Below are positions 1 through 9,068 of a DNA stretch of 64,000 nt, one piece after another (within the stretch, counting starts at the first letter, position 1; each line of letters starts with the position of its first letter). The DNA comes from DRGT01 sp035685445 (GTDB taxonomy: Archaea; Thermoproteota; Nitrososphaeria; Nitrososphaerales; Nitrosopumilaceae): NCBI GenBank assembly GCA_035685445.1, contig DASSAK010000067.1, forward strand, positions 15,989-79,988, given 5' to 3'. The notes below the pieces were generated by a model, which worked only from the letters and a program-made list of their open reading frames with translations, was not told the origin of the DNA and made no database searches. The position numbers were made by a program, and so were the translations under genes.

Positions 1-37
1 TGCAAGTAAACCCATAAAAAAACTATTTAGTTTTTAA

Positions 38-823
38 TTAACTAATATATCCCAAACTTTTTTCATCAGAACTACCAGGAACTGCCACAGGCTGATCCTG
101 AGGAGCTTGTGCGGCGGCTTGTGTGCGAAGAGCTTTGATAATCTCTTCAGTGTCTTTTGCTCTTTTATCAAGCTCTGACATGTCAAATTTGATATTCAAA
201 ATTTTACACAATGATTCCAAAATTACCTTTGATGCTTTTGCATCAATTACATATCCAGATGTTTCTCCCAAAAGACAAATTCCAGAAATTAAAGAGCGTT
301 TTGCAATCCCAATGATCACTCCATTCATTCCTGTAATGTTACCCTTATCTAGTTTTGATATTCCAAACTTTGAAAAATCATTTACAGTTTTAGCTGTTGT
401 ACCTGTTCCAAAAACTTGAGGAGTTTTTGAAAACTTTCCAGTAATGTATGCAGCTAAAGTATAGATTTCATCTACATTCATTTTTTTGCACAGTTCAATA
501 ATTTCTTCTGCAAGTGCGTATTCTCCTTGTGCAGATACTGGTTGTGCATCGCCGGTAAGAAGAACAAGGTCCCGACCACCACTCTGACAATAATATAATG
601 AATTTTTTACTAGATCAATTGTACCATCAGACTGAATGGAGACTTGTGGTGGAAATGACGATGAATAGATTGAACCAAATTGTTTTGCTTGAAGCTTGTC
701 AATTATATAGTCAATTGCTAATTTTCCCACATAACCACTGCCAGGCAAGCCGCAGATTAGTTTTGGATTTTTCAAGTCAGGTAATGATGAAATTTCAAGA
801 GAAATTTTTTCGTTAATTGACAT
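38..823 (-). CDS. PAC2-family (proteasome assembly chaperone-like) protein
   Basis: The 261-residue protein matches the archaeal PAC2/DUF75 family (COG2047 type), related to eukaryotic proteasome assembly chaperone 2. It has the family's early 'ICGLPGSGYVGKLAIDYI' glycine-rich segment (about residues 23-40), a central 'LLTGDAQPVSAQGEYALAE' segment (about 88-106) and a later 'GMNGVIIGIAKR' segment. The last 30 residues are Ala/Gln/Pro-rich and probably disordered. The start is an ATG; no signal peptide or membrane segment is visible. Some relatives are annotated as carboxylate-amine ligase-like, but the substrate or partner cannot be read here. The gene is followed upstream by the Lys/Arg-rich coiled-coil gene on the same strand. 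Confidence 0.85.
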   Translation of the reverse strand: MSINEKISLEISSLPDLKNPKLICGLPGSGYVGKLAIDYIIDKLQAKQFGSIYSSSFPPQVSIQSDGTIDLVKNSLYYCQSGGRDLVLLTGDAQPVSAQGEYALAEEIIELCKKMNVDEIYTLAAYITGKFSKTPQVFGTGTTAKTVNDFSKFGISKLDKGNITGMNGVIIGIAKRSLISGICLLGETSGYVIDAKASKVILESLCKILNIKFDMSELDKRAKDTEEIIKALRTQAAAQAPQDQPVAVPGSSDEKSLGYIS

Positions 824-888
824 ATAATGTATAATTTTTTTCTAACAATATTAATCCTACAAAATATTTTAGGTTAAAATCATCATCT

Positions 889-1683
889 TTAAGCTTTTTT
901 AGCTGATTTTCGTTTTGGTTTTGATTTTCTTTTAGATGCTTTTCTCTTAGCTTTTTTAGCTGATTTTCGTTTTGGTTTTGATTTTCTTTTAGATGCTTTT
1001 CTCTTAGCTTTTTTAGCTGATTTTCGTTTTGGTTTTGATTTTCTTTTTTTAGACTTTAATTTTTCTAGTTTTTCTTTAACTTTTTTAAAATGCTCTTGAG
1101 TTGAGGCTTCTTGTTTTGCTTTATTGGCAAGACTTTTTGCAAGGCGCGCGGCAGTCTTTTTACTTTTTTTAACCAGTTTTTGCAATTCAGGTTTTTCTTG
1201 AACCTTTTTTTGAATTTTAGTTGAAATTTTAGATTTTGATCTTGAGAATTCGTCTATTGCATTCTCTACTTTTTTTACCATCTTTTTTCGCTGCTTAATT
1301 TCTGAGGAAAGTTCGTCTATTTTTTCAATTATTGAGGCAAGTTGGGCTTTAGCATTTTCTTTTGCTTCATTAGATTCAGCATACTCTATTTCTTGTTCTA
1401 GTAGGTCTTTTGCCTCTTTTTCACGTTGTAATCGCTCTTGAGCAGATGTAATTAGTCTTTGAATACTTTCTTTCTGTGCAAGTTTTTGTGTCAAAACCTC
1501 TGATACATCGGAAAGTTGATCTCTAGCCGCTTCAATTTTTCTTTCAACAGTAGCCAATCCTGATGAAGACCTTCGAAGAAGGGATTGTTGTTTCTCAAAT
1601 TCCCTAGCACTCTTTCTTTTTAGTTTACTAACTTGTTGCTTTCTTGCTTGTAATTTTTTTGCCTCTCTAGTTAATGATGACAC
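889..1683 (-). CDS. Coiled-coil protein with Lys/Arg-rich tandem-repeat tail
   Basis: I do not recognise a named family. Residues about 1-190 are strongly heptad-like, charged coiled coil with no signal peptide. Residues about 205-264 are almost wholly Lys, Arg, Ser, Ala and Pro, built from a 19-residue unit (KRKSKPKRKSAKKAKRKAS) in nearly three exact copies. Such tails resemble those of histone H1-like and other nucleic-acid-binding proteins, so DNA or RNA binding is an inference. The start codon is GTG. The tail is encoded by a near-perfect 57-bp DNA repeat, so its length may vary between strains. Confidence 0.75.
   Translation of the reverse strand: MSSLTREAKKLQARKQQVSKLKRKSAREFEKQQSLLRRSSSGLATVERKIEAARDQLSDVSEVLTQKLAQKESIQRLITSAQERLQREKEAKDLLEQEIEYAESNEAKENAKAQLASIIEKIDELSSEIKQRKKMVKKVENAIDEFSRSKSKISTKIQKKVQEKPELQKLVKKSKKTAARLAKSLANKAKQEASTQEHFKKVKEKLEKLKSKKRKSKPKRKSAKKAKRKASKRKSKPKRKSAKKAKRKASKRKSKPKRKSAKKA
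892..1047. repeat. 57-bp tandem repeat, about 2.7 copies
   Basis: Two complete 57-bp units (892-948 and 949-1005) and a 42-bp partial unit (1006-1047) follow each other without visible mismatches. Each unit encodes 19 residues on the minus strand, so copy-number change would keep the reading frame. It forms the 3' end of the coiled-coil gene. Confidence 0.95.
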
Positions 1684-1828
1684 AGATATTTTTCAATAAA
1701 ACGGTGGGTTAAGTTGTAGATATAATCATGATTTGACTTGTCAGTTAACAAATTTAACATGAAAATTGCTCATTTTGAAAAAAGCGATCACCAAGAAATA
1801 TTAGTAATTTTTGAAAAGGCAAAATATA

Positions 1829-2140
1829 ATGGATTTTCATCCTTCAAAAATTCCTATTGCAAAGACCTTTGATTTAAGAGATGAGAAAGATGCTTCAGAG
1901 GCAGCTGAACAAATGGTAAAAATGGGATTTGAAAACAGGCAAGATGGGTATAAGGTTTTGATGCCTAAAGAATCAAAGATTGCAAAGAGAATTGGATATA
2001 TTGTTACAACAAGTGTCAACTATGGATTAAGAGACACCAATCAAGAACGAAACATAAGATACTGGACATATCATCATGATGATGAACATTATGCAATAGT
2101 ATTGATCAGCGAAAGCGTTTTAGAAAAACTAGGTTTTTGA
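1829..2140 (+). CDS. Conserved hypothetical protein, 103 aa
   Basis: A small soluble protein without a recognised domain, rich in charged residues, with no membrane segment. An in-frame TTG lies six codons upstream at 1811; I prefer the ATG at 1829 because the extra residues look unstructured. The 3' end overlaps the convergent PAP2 gene by 12 bp. Residues about 50-100 alternate Tyr, His and Asp ('YWTYHHDDEHYAIV'), which suggests a compact alpha/beta fold, but no function follows from that. Confidence 0.6.
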   Translation: MDFHPSKIPIAKTFDLRDEKDASEAAEQMVKMGFENRQDGYKVLMPKESKIAKRIGYIVTTSVNYGLRDTNQERNIRYWTYHHDDEHYAIVLISESVLEKLGF

Positions 2141-2797
2141 TTTTTCTAGAATTTTGTATAGTTTTGTTTTTTGTGCCAATACTCCCGCAAGTAAAATTCC
2201 AAGAATAGCACCCCCAATCACGTCCATTGGATAATGTTGTAAGATGTAAACTCGACTAAGTGCCATCAGTATTGGATAAAGCAGTAAAAGATAACATCCA
2301 CGAGGAAATCTATCAGATAAGGCATAGCCAAGAATTATTCCAAAAATTGTTGCCCTTGCAGTATGACCAGAAGGAAATGATGCATTAAATCCACCCTCAC
2401 AGAATAGGGAGAAGGTATCTGGTTCTATTGGAAGTGGGAATGGAAATCCCGAAAATTCAATGCTAGGCCTATCTCGGTCTATACCACACTTGATGTAGCC
2501 TGTAAGAATTGTAGACACTACAATTAGGATCATGATTGTGATTCCAATTCGTCGTGTTCTTTTAATGAGAATTAATGCAATGGAAAAAATTAGAGTATAA
2601 AATACATCTCCAATCTCAGTAATTGATTGCATGAATAAATCTAGAACAGTATTTCCAGAAATGGAGTCAAAATAAAGAATCGTTGATTGGTCAAATTCTT
2701 TGGTTATGTCATAATTAACCAAGAGTGAGACAACAACAAACGCAACAACAAGTAACACAAATGATCTTGATCTAAAGTCAAAAATCCAATTTTGCAA
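2129..2797 (-). CDS. PAP2-superfamily membrane phosphatase
   Basis: An integral membrane lipid phosphatase or undecaprenyl/polyprenyl-pyrophosphate phosphatase-like enzyme. All three PAP2 motifs are present: K103-x6-R110-P, the PSGH motif at 142-145 and SR-x5-H-x3-D at 181-192, giving the complete catalytic His and Asp set. Hydrophobic segments are at about 12-28, 68-78, 85-100, 150-160, 168-184 and 193-206. It probably removes phosphate from a lipid carrier or phospholipid at the membrane surface. The start is TTG at 2797; a TATA-like stretch about 25 nt upstream and an inverted repeat at 2835-2858 precede it. Its substrate is not deducible. Confidence 0.88.
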   Translation of the reverse strand: MQNWIFDFRSRSFVLLVVAFVVVSLLVNYDITKEFDQSTILYFDSISGNTVLDLFMQSITEIGDVFYTLIFSIALILIKRTRRIGITIMILIVVSTILTGYIKCGIDRDRPSIEFSGFPFPLPIEPDTFSLFCEGGFNASFPSGHTARATIFGIILGYALSDRFPRGCYLLLLYPILMALSRVYILQHYPMDVIGGAILGILLAGVLAQKTKLYKILEKSKT

Positions 2798-2834
2798 TTA
2801 GCCATCACTCATTAGTATCATTTTTAATTTTTCT

Positions 2835-2858
2835 CAATAACTAGTACATGAGTTATTG
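2835..2858. promoter_or_regulatory. Perfect 8-bp inverted repeat upstream of PAP2 gene
   Basis: The arms CAATAACT and AGTTATTG (8 bp, exact) are separated by 8 nt. The element sits just outside the presumed TATA region of the minus-strand PAP2 gene, in the 170-bp divergent gap shared with pgk, so it could be a regulator site for either gene. Confidence 0.4.
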
Positions 2859-2970
2859 GAAATAGTTGATGCTCTAAGATTATTCATCACTAAATCTAAA
2901 ACGATATAGATTCATTCTCCTAGATTTTGATCGGCTCAAAGATTTTAACCCTGTAAGGAAAAGGTAGGGC

Positions 2971-4179
2971 GTGAAGATCTTAACTCTAGATGATTTTGAG
3001 TTAAAAGGTAAAACTGTTTTTTTGCGGATCGATATGAATTGTCCTATTGATCCAGACACAATGGAGATTTTAGGTACAAAGAGAATTGAAGAAGCAATAG
3101 TAACAATTCAAGCCTTAGCAGAAGCCAAAGTTGTCGTTGCATCACATCAAGGACGAGTTGGAAATAAAGATTATACTGGAATGGAAAAACACGCCAAAGT
3201 TCTTGAGCAATTATTGAAAAAAGATATCAAAAATGTACAAGACGTAATTGGTTCAGCTGCACAAAATGAGATTAAAAATTTGAAAGATGGAGAGGTTTTG
3301 TTACTTGATAATTTAAGATTGTGCGCTGAAGAAAATTATGAGTTTTCTCCAAAAGATGCTGCAAAAACCATCATGGTACAAAGATTAGCTAAACTTTTTG
3401 ATTTGTGTGTATTAGATTCATTTCCAAGTGCACACAGATCACACCCATCAATTGTAGGGTTTCCACAAGTTTTGCCTGCATGTGCAGGAAGAATTGTAGA
3501 GAGAGAAATAAGAAAACTTGACGAAATCATGACTGTTGCAAAGGCACCTCACGTAATTGTCTTAGGTGGCTCAAAAGTACTAGATAGATTAGAAGCGATC
3601 AAATTGCTCATAAAAAATGGAAGAGCAGATCATGTTTTGTTAACGGGGTTAATTGGCAATGTCTTCATGAGAGCACAAGGTCGAATCAAATCTGAATTAG
3701 GAATTAAAAGAGAAGAAGAGGTAGTAGCTAAAGCACATTCTCTGATTGGTGAATATCCAGATGTTTTTTCCACTCCGGTTGATGTTGCAATAGACAAAGA
3801 CGGTACAAGATTAGAAGTCGATGTCAGAGATGTAAACAGAGGTGAAGAAGTATATGATCTCGGCCCAAAGACAATAGAACATTACAACAAAATTATTTCA
3901 GGAGCTGGAACAGTATTCATTAGTGGCCCCCCAGGATATTTTGAAAAAGAACAATTCAGCTATGGTACAAAGGCTTTGTTAGAAGGGGTTGCAAACTCTA
4001 TGGCCACAACAATCGTAAGTGGGGGACATCTTACCTCTGCTTTGAAAAAATATGGATTTGCAGAAAAAATTGATCATATTAGTACTGCGGGAGGAGCTCT
4101 AGTACTTTATCTTACGGGACAAAAATTACCTATGATACAAGCCTTAGAAGAGGCAGCAAAAAGAGAACGAGCTAAATAG
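2971..4179 (+). CDS. pgk: Phosphoglycerate kinase
   Basis: Catalyses 3-phosphoglycerate + ATP to 1,3-bisphosphoglycerate + ADP; in an autotrophic thaumarchaeon it should run in the gluconeogenic direction. Visible family signatures are 'FLRIDMNCPID' near the N-terminus, 'SHQGRVG', 'LLLDNLR', 'SFPSAHRSHPSIVG', the hinge/nucleotide segment 'VLGGSKVLDRLEAI', 'FISGPPGYFE' and the C-terminal 'STAGGALVLYLTG'. Length (402 aa) is normal. The start is GTG, with a TTTTAA-like box about 25 nt upstream, compatible with a leaderless mRNA. The 3' end overlaps the convergent zinc-ribbon gene by 8 bp. Confidence 0.97.
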   Translation: MKILTLDDFELKGKTVFLRIDMNCPIDPDTMEILGTKRIEEAIVTIQALAEAKVVVASHQGRVGNKDYTGMEKHAKVLEQLLKKDIKNVQDVIGSAAQNEIKNLKDGEVLLLDNLRLCAEENYEFSPKDAAKTIMVQRLAKLFDLCVLDSFPSAHRSHPSIVGFPQVLPACAGRIVEREIRKLDEIMTVAKAPHVIVLGGSKVLDRLEAIKLLIKNGRADHVLLTGLIGNVFMRAQGRIKSELGIKREEEVVAKAHSLIGEYPDVFSTPVDVAIDKDGTRLEVDVRDVNRGEEVYDLGPKTIEHYNKIISGAGTVFISGPPGYFEKEQFSYGTKALLEGVANSMATTIVSGGHLTSALKKYGFAEKIDHISTAGGALVLYLTGQKLPMIQALEEAAKRERAK

Positions 4180-4519
4180 TTGTCTTGCAGTCAGGATTAG
4201 GGCAAATTCTATCTTCTGATTTTCCCAGATAAACATCATTATTGCAAGAAGAGCAATGAAGTTTTTCGACAGAATCAAATAGCTTGAACCAAATTGTTGT
4301 AAAGTTTTGTGCAATGTTTCTTGTTAAACCATTATCACATATTTCAAGAAAAAATGGTTCCATGTCATCAATTACCCAAGATGGATTAATGTCACCATTT
4401 TGTTTAATCAATTCAAATATTTCATCATTGGTGAATCGTACTTCTGGATCATTAAATTTTTCAAAAATTATCTTTCTAATTTGTAATGCTATTGGTGTTT
4501 TAGGAACAAAATCACCCAT
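4172..4519 (-). CDS. Small zinc-ribbon protein, last gene of the suf operon
   Basis: A 115-residue protein of unknown function. Residues about 1-85 look alpha-helical, possibly winged-helix-like; the C-terminus carries a two-knuckle zinc ribbon, 'CSSC' about residue 90 and 'CPNPDC' at about 106-111. It begins one base after the sufU stop codon and is therefore almost certainly co-transcribed with sufBDSU. That position suggests a role in Fe-S assembly or its regulation, but this is inference. An alternative is an unrelated gene carried at the operon end. Confidence 0.75.
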   Translation of the reverse strand: MGDFVPKTPIALQIRKIIFEKFNDPEVRFTNDEIFELIKQNGDINPSWVIDDMEPFFLEICDNGLTRNIAQNFTTIWFKLFDSVEKLHCSSCNNDVYLGKSEDRICPNPDCKTTI

Positions 4520-4520
4520 A

Positions 4521-4970
4521 CTAGTAGAGATTTGCTGCCTCTTCTTTTAAGCTATCGAAAGAAGTATTAGAATCTCCCAATTTTTTTGCTAAATAAGAAT
4601 AAAGACCTAGCTTTAACACCTTCAAAGATAACAGTGCACATTTTATTCGAATTGGACTTTGTTTTACCAGATACTCAAGACCAAGTTCTGACAAAATTTC
4701 TTCTTTTTTAAGATTTTTAGCATAATCAAGTTCCTTTCCTTTTGTTAGTTGGGTTAGAACAGAAGTACATGCTTTGCAAATGGTGCAACCATCACCACTC
4801 CATTTAATGTCACTAATAGAATCATTATCAACCTTTACTTGAAGAGTAATGCTATCACCGCACATCGGGTTTGCGTCATGTTGTGAGATGTCAGGATTTT
4901 CAAGTGTGCCCTCGTTTTGGGCGTTTCTTGCCTCATCAATAATTATTTCTGTGTAAAGTGGGTCACTCAT
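4521..4970 (-). CDS. sufU: SufU/IscU-type iron-sulfur scaffold or sulfur-acceptor protein
   Basis: Accepts persulfide sulfur from the SufS cysteine desulfurase. The three family cysteines are present: C37 in 'NPMCGD', C62 in 'GDGCTICKACTSVL' and C111 in 'RIKCALLSL'; Asp39 next to C37 is also kept. Extra cysteines C65 and C68 lie beside C62. The insert between C68 and C111 is of SufU rather than short IscU type. At 149 aa the length is normal. The ATG overlaps the end of sufS by 4 bp, showing translational coupling. Zinc-dependent sulfur transfer is known for Gram-positive SufU; which role applies here is not certain. Confidence 0.92.
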   Translation of the reverse strand: MSDPLYTEIIIDEARNAQNEGTLENPDISQHDANPMCGDSITLQVKVDNDSISDIKWSGDGCTICKACTSVLTQLTKGKELDYAKNLKKEEILSELGLEYLVKQSPIRIKCALLSLKVLKLGLYSYLAKKLGDSNTSFDSLKEEAANLY

Positions 4971-6220
4971 AATTTAAACAACTCTGAAACTTTCTGCAAT
5001 GACTGTATAAGTTTGTCTACATCATCTTTTGTGTTATAGATGTAAAAACTTGCACGATTTGTTGCAGCAACATCTAATCTTTCCATCAGCACTTGTGCGC
5101 AATGATGGCCAGATCTTATTGCAATTCCGTCTCGGTCAACAATTGTAGCAATATCATGTGGATGGACGTCATGAAAATTAAATGAAATAACACCTCCACG
5201 TTTTGAAACATCTTTTGTACCATAAATCATAATTCCTTTAATCTGTGACATTTTATCTAAGGCATATTTTGTCAATTCAATTTCGTGATTTCGTATATTT
5301 TCCATTCCAAGATTAGAAAGATAGTCTAGTGCAGCCCCAAAACCAATTACATCTGCAATGTTTGGAGTTCCTGCTTCAAATTTGTAAGGCAAATCATTCC
5401 ATGTTGCTTCATATTTGTGGACTTCACGAATCATATCTCCACCGCCATGGAAAGGATCCATTGTTTCTAAGACGTCCTTTCTTACCCACAAAACTCCAAT
5501 TCCAGTTGGGCCAAGCATCTTGTGTCCAGAAAATGCAAAAAAGTCGCATCCAATTTTTTGAATGTTAACCCTCATGTGTGGAACTGCCTGAGCGCCGTCA
5601 ACTAGTGTTTTTACGCCAGATTGTTTGCATTTTGAGATTATTTTTTCATAATCACTAATTGTTCCTAAAACATTTGACATCAGACTAAAAGTTACAAGTT
5701 TTACTTTTCCAGTTGCTAGATATTTGTCAAGCTGATCTAAAATTAATTCTCCATTATCATCAACTCCAATGTATTCTAATTTTGCACCTTTTTCTTTTAC
5801 TAAAAGCTGCCAAGGTACAATATTGCTATGGTGTTCGTATTCAGTTGTAACAATAATGTCGCCCTCTTTGATATGCTTGCGACCCCATGCATATGCAACA
5901 AGATTTATGCCTTCTGTAGTTCCACGGACAAAAATGATTTCTTCTCTTTTTGGGATGTTTATGAATTTAGCAACCTTATCTCTAGTTTTTTCATAAGCTT
6001 CTGTTGCTTCTTCAGCTATAGAGTATACTGACCTGTGAATATTTGCATTATAGTTGTTATAGTAATTGGTGATTGTGTCTATGACCTGCTTTGGTTTTTG
6101 TGTGGTTGATGCATTATCAAGATAAACAAGAGGTTTATCATCACGCACTTTTCTAGTTAAAATTGGAAAATCTTTTCGGACATTTTCAATTGACAGGCTT
6201 GCACTTTGCAACTTTATCAC
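4967..6220 (-). CDS. sufS: SufS-type cysteine desulfurase
   Basis: PLP enzyme that converts cysteine to alanine and an enzyme-bound persulfide for Fe-S cluster assembly. The PLP lysine is K234 in 'SGHKMLGPTG', the N-terminal 'YLDNASTTQKP' motif is at 33-43, and the active-site cysteine is C374 in 'RSGHHCAQ', with the short loop typical of group II (SufS/CsdA) enzymes. Length (417 aa) is normal. The start is GTG, and GTGA overlaps the sufD stop codon. It lies between sufD and sufU. Confidence 0.97.
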   Translation of the reverse strand: MIKLQSASLSIENVRKDFPILTRKVRDDKPLVYLDNASTTQKPKQVIDTITNYYNNYNANIHRSVYSIAEEATEAYEKTRDKVAKFINIPKREEIIFVRGTTEGINLVAYAWGRKHIKEGDIIVTTEYEHHSNIVPWQLLVKEKGAKLEYIGVDDNGELILDQLDKYLATGKVKLVTFSLMSNVLGTISDYEKIISKCKQSGVKTLVDGAQAVPHMRVNIQKIGCDFFAFSGHKMLGPTGIGVLWVRKDVLETMDPFHGGGDMIREVHKYEATWNDLPYKFEAGTPNIADVIGFGAALDYLSNLGMENIRNHEIELTKYALDKMSQIKGIMIYGTKDVSKRGGVISFNFHDVHPHDIATIVDRDGIAIRSGHHCAQVLMERLDVAATNRASFYIYNTKDDVDKLIQSLQKVSELFKL

Positions 6221-7614
6221 CTGTACTTGTAGTGTTGCTCAATTTCAGCATTTTCGTCATAACGAGTTTCTTCAACCTCGACAAACTTTCTTAGCTCTTC
6301 ATCTGTGTTTATGGTTAGTTCACGTCCTTGCCATTTTGACTCTATCAAATATGCTATCCATGCCCTAACTTGGTAAGACATTTTTCTAGAAAGTGGTTCT
6401 AAAAATCCTTCAATAATTATTCTTTCAGCTTCAGAGCGGCTAAGACATCTAGTATTTAGATAAAAGATCTGTTCCTCATCAATTTGTGCAACCGATGCAG
6501 AGTGAGTTGCCTTTACATCATTGGTAAAAATCTCTAGTCCTGGAATAGCATCTGATTTTGCATTCTTGTCAAGCAAAATTGAACGCCCAGAAAGGAAGGA
6601 TTTTGATTTTCGTGCCTTTTCCTTAATTCTAATCATTCCCTTAAACAATGATTTGGATTTATTTCTGAGAATAGATTTTTCATTAACCCTACCTTCGGTG
6701 GTGGGTTGTTCATGATTTACATTTGTTTGCAAGTCAAATGATTGGTCATTATTTCCAAATATGACCTCAGAGTCATTTGTAGATGCTCCTGTTCCATTTA
6801 GGTAGTAATCTATTCTATATCTAGATAGTAAGGCTCCAAAAAGTCCAAGATACCAGTTTATTTTGGCATCTTGAGCAACATCAGTTCGTCTAGTTGAAAA
6901 GTTAACTGTGGTCTGATCCATCATTTGTAGAGTTGTAACATCAAGTTGAGAATTTGCGGCAACATTTGTGTTTAATAATTCCAAGTATGCTTGTTGTTTT
7001 GAGGATTTTGGTGCATATAGCTCTTGCACAATGTTTGCCTTGCTTGATTCATCCGCAACAATCACATTACGAGAAATTGTTGAAATGCCATCTAGCGATA
7101 AGCTGGAAAGAATATGAATTGGATCATCTAAAATCAAATTTTTAGGAATGTAAATGAACATTCCTGAATTAAATGCAGCATTATTTAGTGCTGTGAATTT
7201 GTCTTCTTTAGGGTTTGATATATCAAATGATTTTTTTACCTGCTCGTAATTATTATTTAGTGCATCATCAATTGAAGATACTATAACGCCTTTAGATTTT
7301 AATTCATCAGAAAGGTTCACACGAGTAATGTTTGTGCCAATTTGAATAATACAGTTTTGATTTTCAAGATCGGTGAATCTTTTTTTGAGAAAATCAGGCA
7401 TTGCGGGATCAGAATTTGCTGAAAGAGACACTTGTTCTGGATCTAACTTTCTTGCATCAGTATACTTGTTGTATAATGGAGAGACCTCAAGAGGTAAATC
7501 TTGATAGATTGAAAGCGATTTTTGTCGATATTCCTTCAACCATTCTGGTTCTTTTTTTGATGATGAGAGTTGTTCGATATGACTTGAGTTGATGGTTGAT
7601 AAAGCGAGTGACAT
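6217..7614 (-). CDS. sufD: SufD, Fe-S cluster scaffold complex subunit
   Basis: Partner of SufB in the SufBC2D-type scaffold. The C-terminal half has the SufB/SufD beta-helix core and the conserved tail 'THSASVAQIDEEQIFYLNTR' followed by a helical 'RIIIEGFLEPL' segment. Compared with the neighbouring SufB it has a more divergent N-terminal half, as usual for SufD. The two proteins share the SxxPxLE-type and HxA-type core segments, showing common ancestry. It lies 30 bp after sufB and overlaps sufS by 4 bp. No sufC ATPase gene is in this cluster. Confidence 0.93.
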   Translation of the reverse strand: MSLALSTINSSHIEQLSSSKKEPEWLKEYRQKSLSIYQDLPLEVSPLYNKYTDARKLDPEQVSLSANSDPAMPDFLKKRFTDLENQNCIIQIGTNITRVNLSDELKSKGVIVSSIDDALNNNYEQVKKSFDISNPKEDKFTALNNAAFNSGMFIYIPKNLILDDPIHILSSLSLDGISTISRNVIVADESSKANIVQELYAPKSSKQQAYLELLNTNVAANSQLDVTTLQMMDQTTVNFSTRRTDVAQDAKINWYLGLFGALLSRYRIDYYLNGTGASTNDSEVIFGNNDQSFDLQTNVNHEQPTTEGRVNEKSILRNKSKSLFKGMIRIKEKARKSKSFLSGRSILLDKNAKSDAIPGLEIFTNDVKATHSASVAQIDEEQIFYLNTRCLSRSEAERIIIEGFLEPLSRKMSYQVRAWIAYLIESKWQGRELTINTDEELRKFVEVEETRYDENAEIEQHYKYR

Positions 7615-7644
7615 TGTTAATCAGAACGTGTAAAGATGTGTTGT

Positions 7645-9048
7645 TTAACCTACAGAGCCATCCATTTCCAGTTTGATAAGCCTGTTAAGTTCAACAGCAT
7701 ATTCCATTGGAAGCTCTTTTGTAAATGGCTCCATGAATCCATTTACTATAAGGGATAATGCTTCTTCTTCTGTGAATCCTCTTGTCATCAAGTAAAAGAT
7801 TTGCTCATCTCCGATTTTTCCAACAGTTGCTTCGTGAGTAACTGTAGCATCATCTTCATTGATTTCCATGTAAGGGTAAGTATCGGTTTTTGAGGTGTCA
7901 TCTAGTAATAAGGCATCACATCTTACGGTAGATTTTACGTTTGTGGCACCTTCTGCAACCTTGAGCAATCCTCTGTAAGTGGAACGGCCGTTAAGACGAC
8001 TAACTGACTTTGATGTAATCTTTGATGTGGTGTTTGGTGCAACGTGTACCATCTTTGCTCCAGTGTCTTGATGTTGGTTCTTTCCTGCAAAAGCAATTGA
8101 AAGTGTTTCACCATAAGCTCTTTCACCGAGCAAATAGATTCCAGGATACTTCATTGTAATTTTACTTCCAATGTTTCCATCAATCCATTCAACTGTTGCA
8201 CCTTCATATGCATAAGCACGTTTTGTTACAAGATTGTATACATCACTACTCCAGTTTTGGATTGTAGTGTAACGAAGCTTTGCATCTTTTAGAGCAACTA
8301 GCTCTACAACTGCAGAGTGTAATGATTCAGATGAATAAACAGGAGCTGTACAACCCTCAATATAATGAACTTCTGACCCCTCATCAGCAATGATCAAAGT
8401 TCTTTCAAATTGACCAATGTTTTCTGCGTTAATTCTAAAGTATGCTTGCAATGGCATGTCAACTTTGACACCAGGTGGAACATAGATGAATGAACCTCCA
8501 CTCCACACCGCACTATTTAGTGCGGCAAATTTGTTATCTTCTGGAGGAATTATTTTTCCAAAATATTTTTTGAGAATTTCAGGATGTTTCTTTAATGCAG
8601 TATCAGTGTCTAAGAAAAGTACACCTTGTTTTTCCAAGTCCTCTCTTAGATTGTGGTACACGACTTCTGATTCATATTGAGCGCCAACTCCTGCAAGGAA
8701 TTTCTTTTCTGCTTCTGGGATTCCTAGTTTATCAAATGTTTTTTTGACATCAGCTGGCACATCGTCCCAACTTTTTTCGGTTTTTTCAGAAGCCTTTGCA
8801 TAATAATAGATATTTTGAAAGTCAATAGAACTTAGATCAGCTCCCCATTTTGGCATGGGTTTTTTCATAAACACATCATAAGCTCTTAGTCTAAAGTCAA
8901 GCATCCATTGTGGTTCATTTTTCATTTTACTGATACCAACGACAGTTTCTTTTGAGAGTCCTTTCTTGCTAAGATGGACATACAACTCTGTAGAATCTTT
9001 GAAATCGTATTTTGAATAATCATCAACCTGAATATTTTCAGTTGCCAT
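7645..9048 (-). CDS. sufB: SufB, Fe-S cluster scaffold complex subunit
   Basis: Main scaffold subunit of the SUF system. Strong family segments are 'WSGGSFIYVPPGVKVDMPLQ' in the middle, 'SEVHYIEGCTAP', 'TVRCDALLLDDTSKTDTYPY' and the C-terminal 'GDEQIFYLMTRGFTEEEA'. Length (467 aa) is normal for SufB. A TATA-like box at 9069-9078 places a leaderless start exactly at this ATG, so suf transcription can be separate from the hem genes upstream. SufC, the ATPase needed by known SufBCD complexes, must be encoded elsewhere. Confidence 0.96.
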   Translation of the reverse strand: MATENIQVDDYSKYDFKDSTELYVHLSKKGLSKETVVGISKMKNEPQWMLDFRLRAYDVFMKKPMPKWGADLSSIDFQNIYYYAKASEKTEKSWDDVPADVKKTFDKLGIPEAEKKFLAGVGAQYESEVVYHNLREDLEKQGVLFLDTDTALKKHPEILKKYFGKIIPPEDNKFAALNSAVWSGGSFIYVPPGVKVDMPLQAYFRINAENIGQFERTLIIADEGSEVHYIEGCTAPVYSSESLHSAVVELVALKDAKLRYTTIQNWSSDVYNLVTKRAYAYEGATVEWIDGNIGSKITMKYPGIYLLGERAYGETLSIAFAGKNQHQDTGAKMVHVAPNTTSKITSKSVSRLNGRSTYRGLLKVAEGATNVKSTVRCDALLLDDTSKTDTYPYMEINEDDATVTHEATVGKIGDEQIFYLMTRGFTEEEALSLIVNGFMEPFTKELPMEYAVELNRLIKLEMDGSVG

Positions 9049-9068
9049 TGATGAAATAACCCCGTTAT

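Noticed and set aside
1759..1872. Short plus-strand ORF starting 'MKIAHFEKSDHQEI' before the 1829 gene
   Set aside because: It runs out of frame into the 1829 gene and stops after 37 codons. I found no sign that it is a frameshifted N-terminus of that gene.
2798..2970. Search for a guide RNA in the PAP2-pgk gap
   Set aside because: No C and D boxes in correct order; only the inverted repeat at 2835-2858 stands out.
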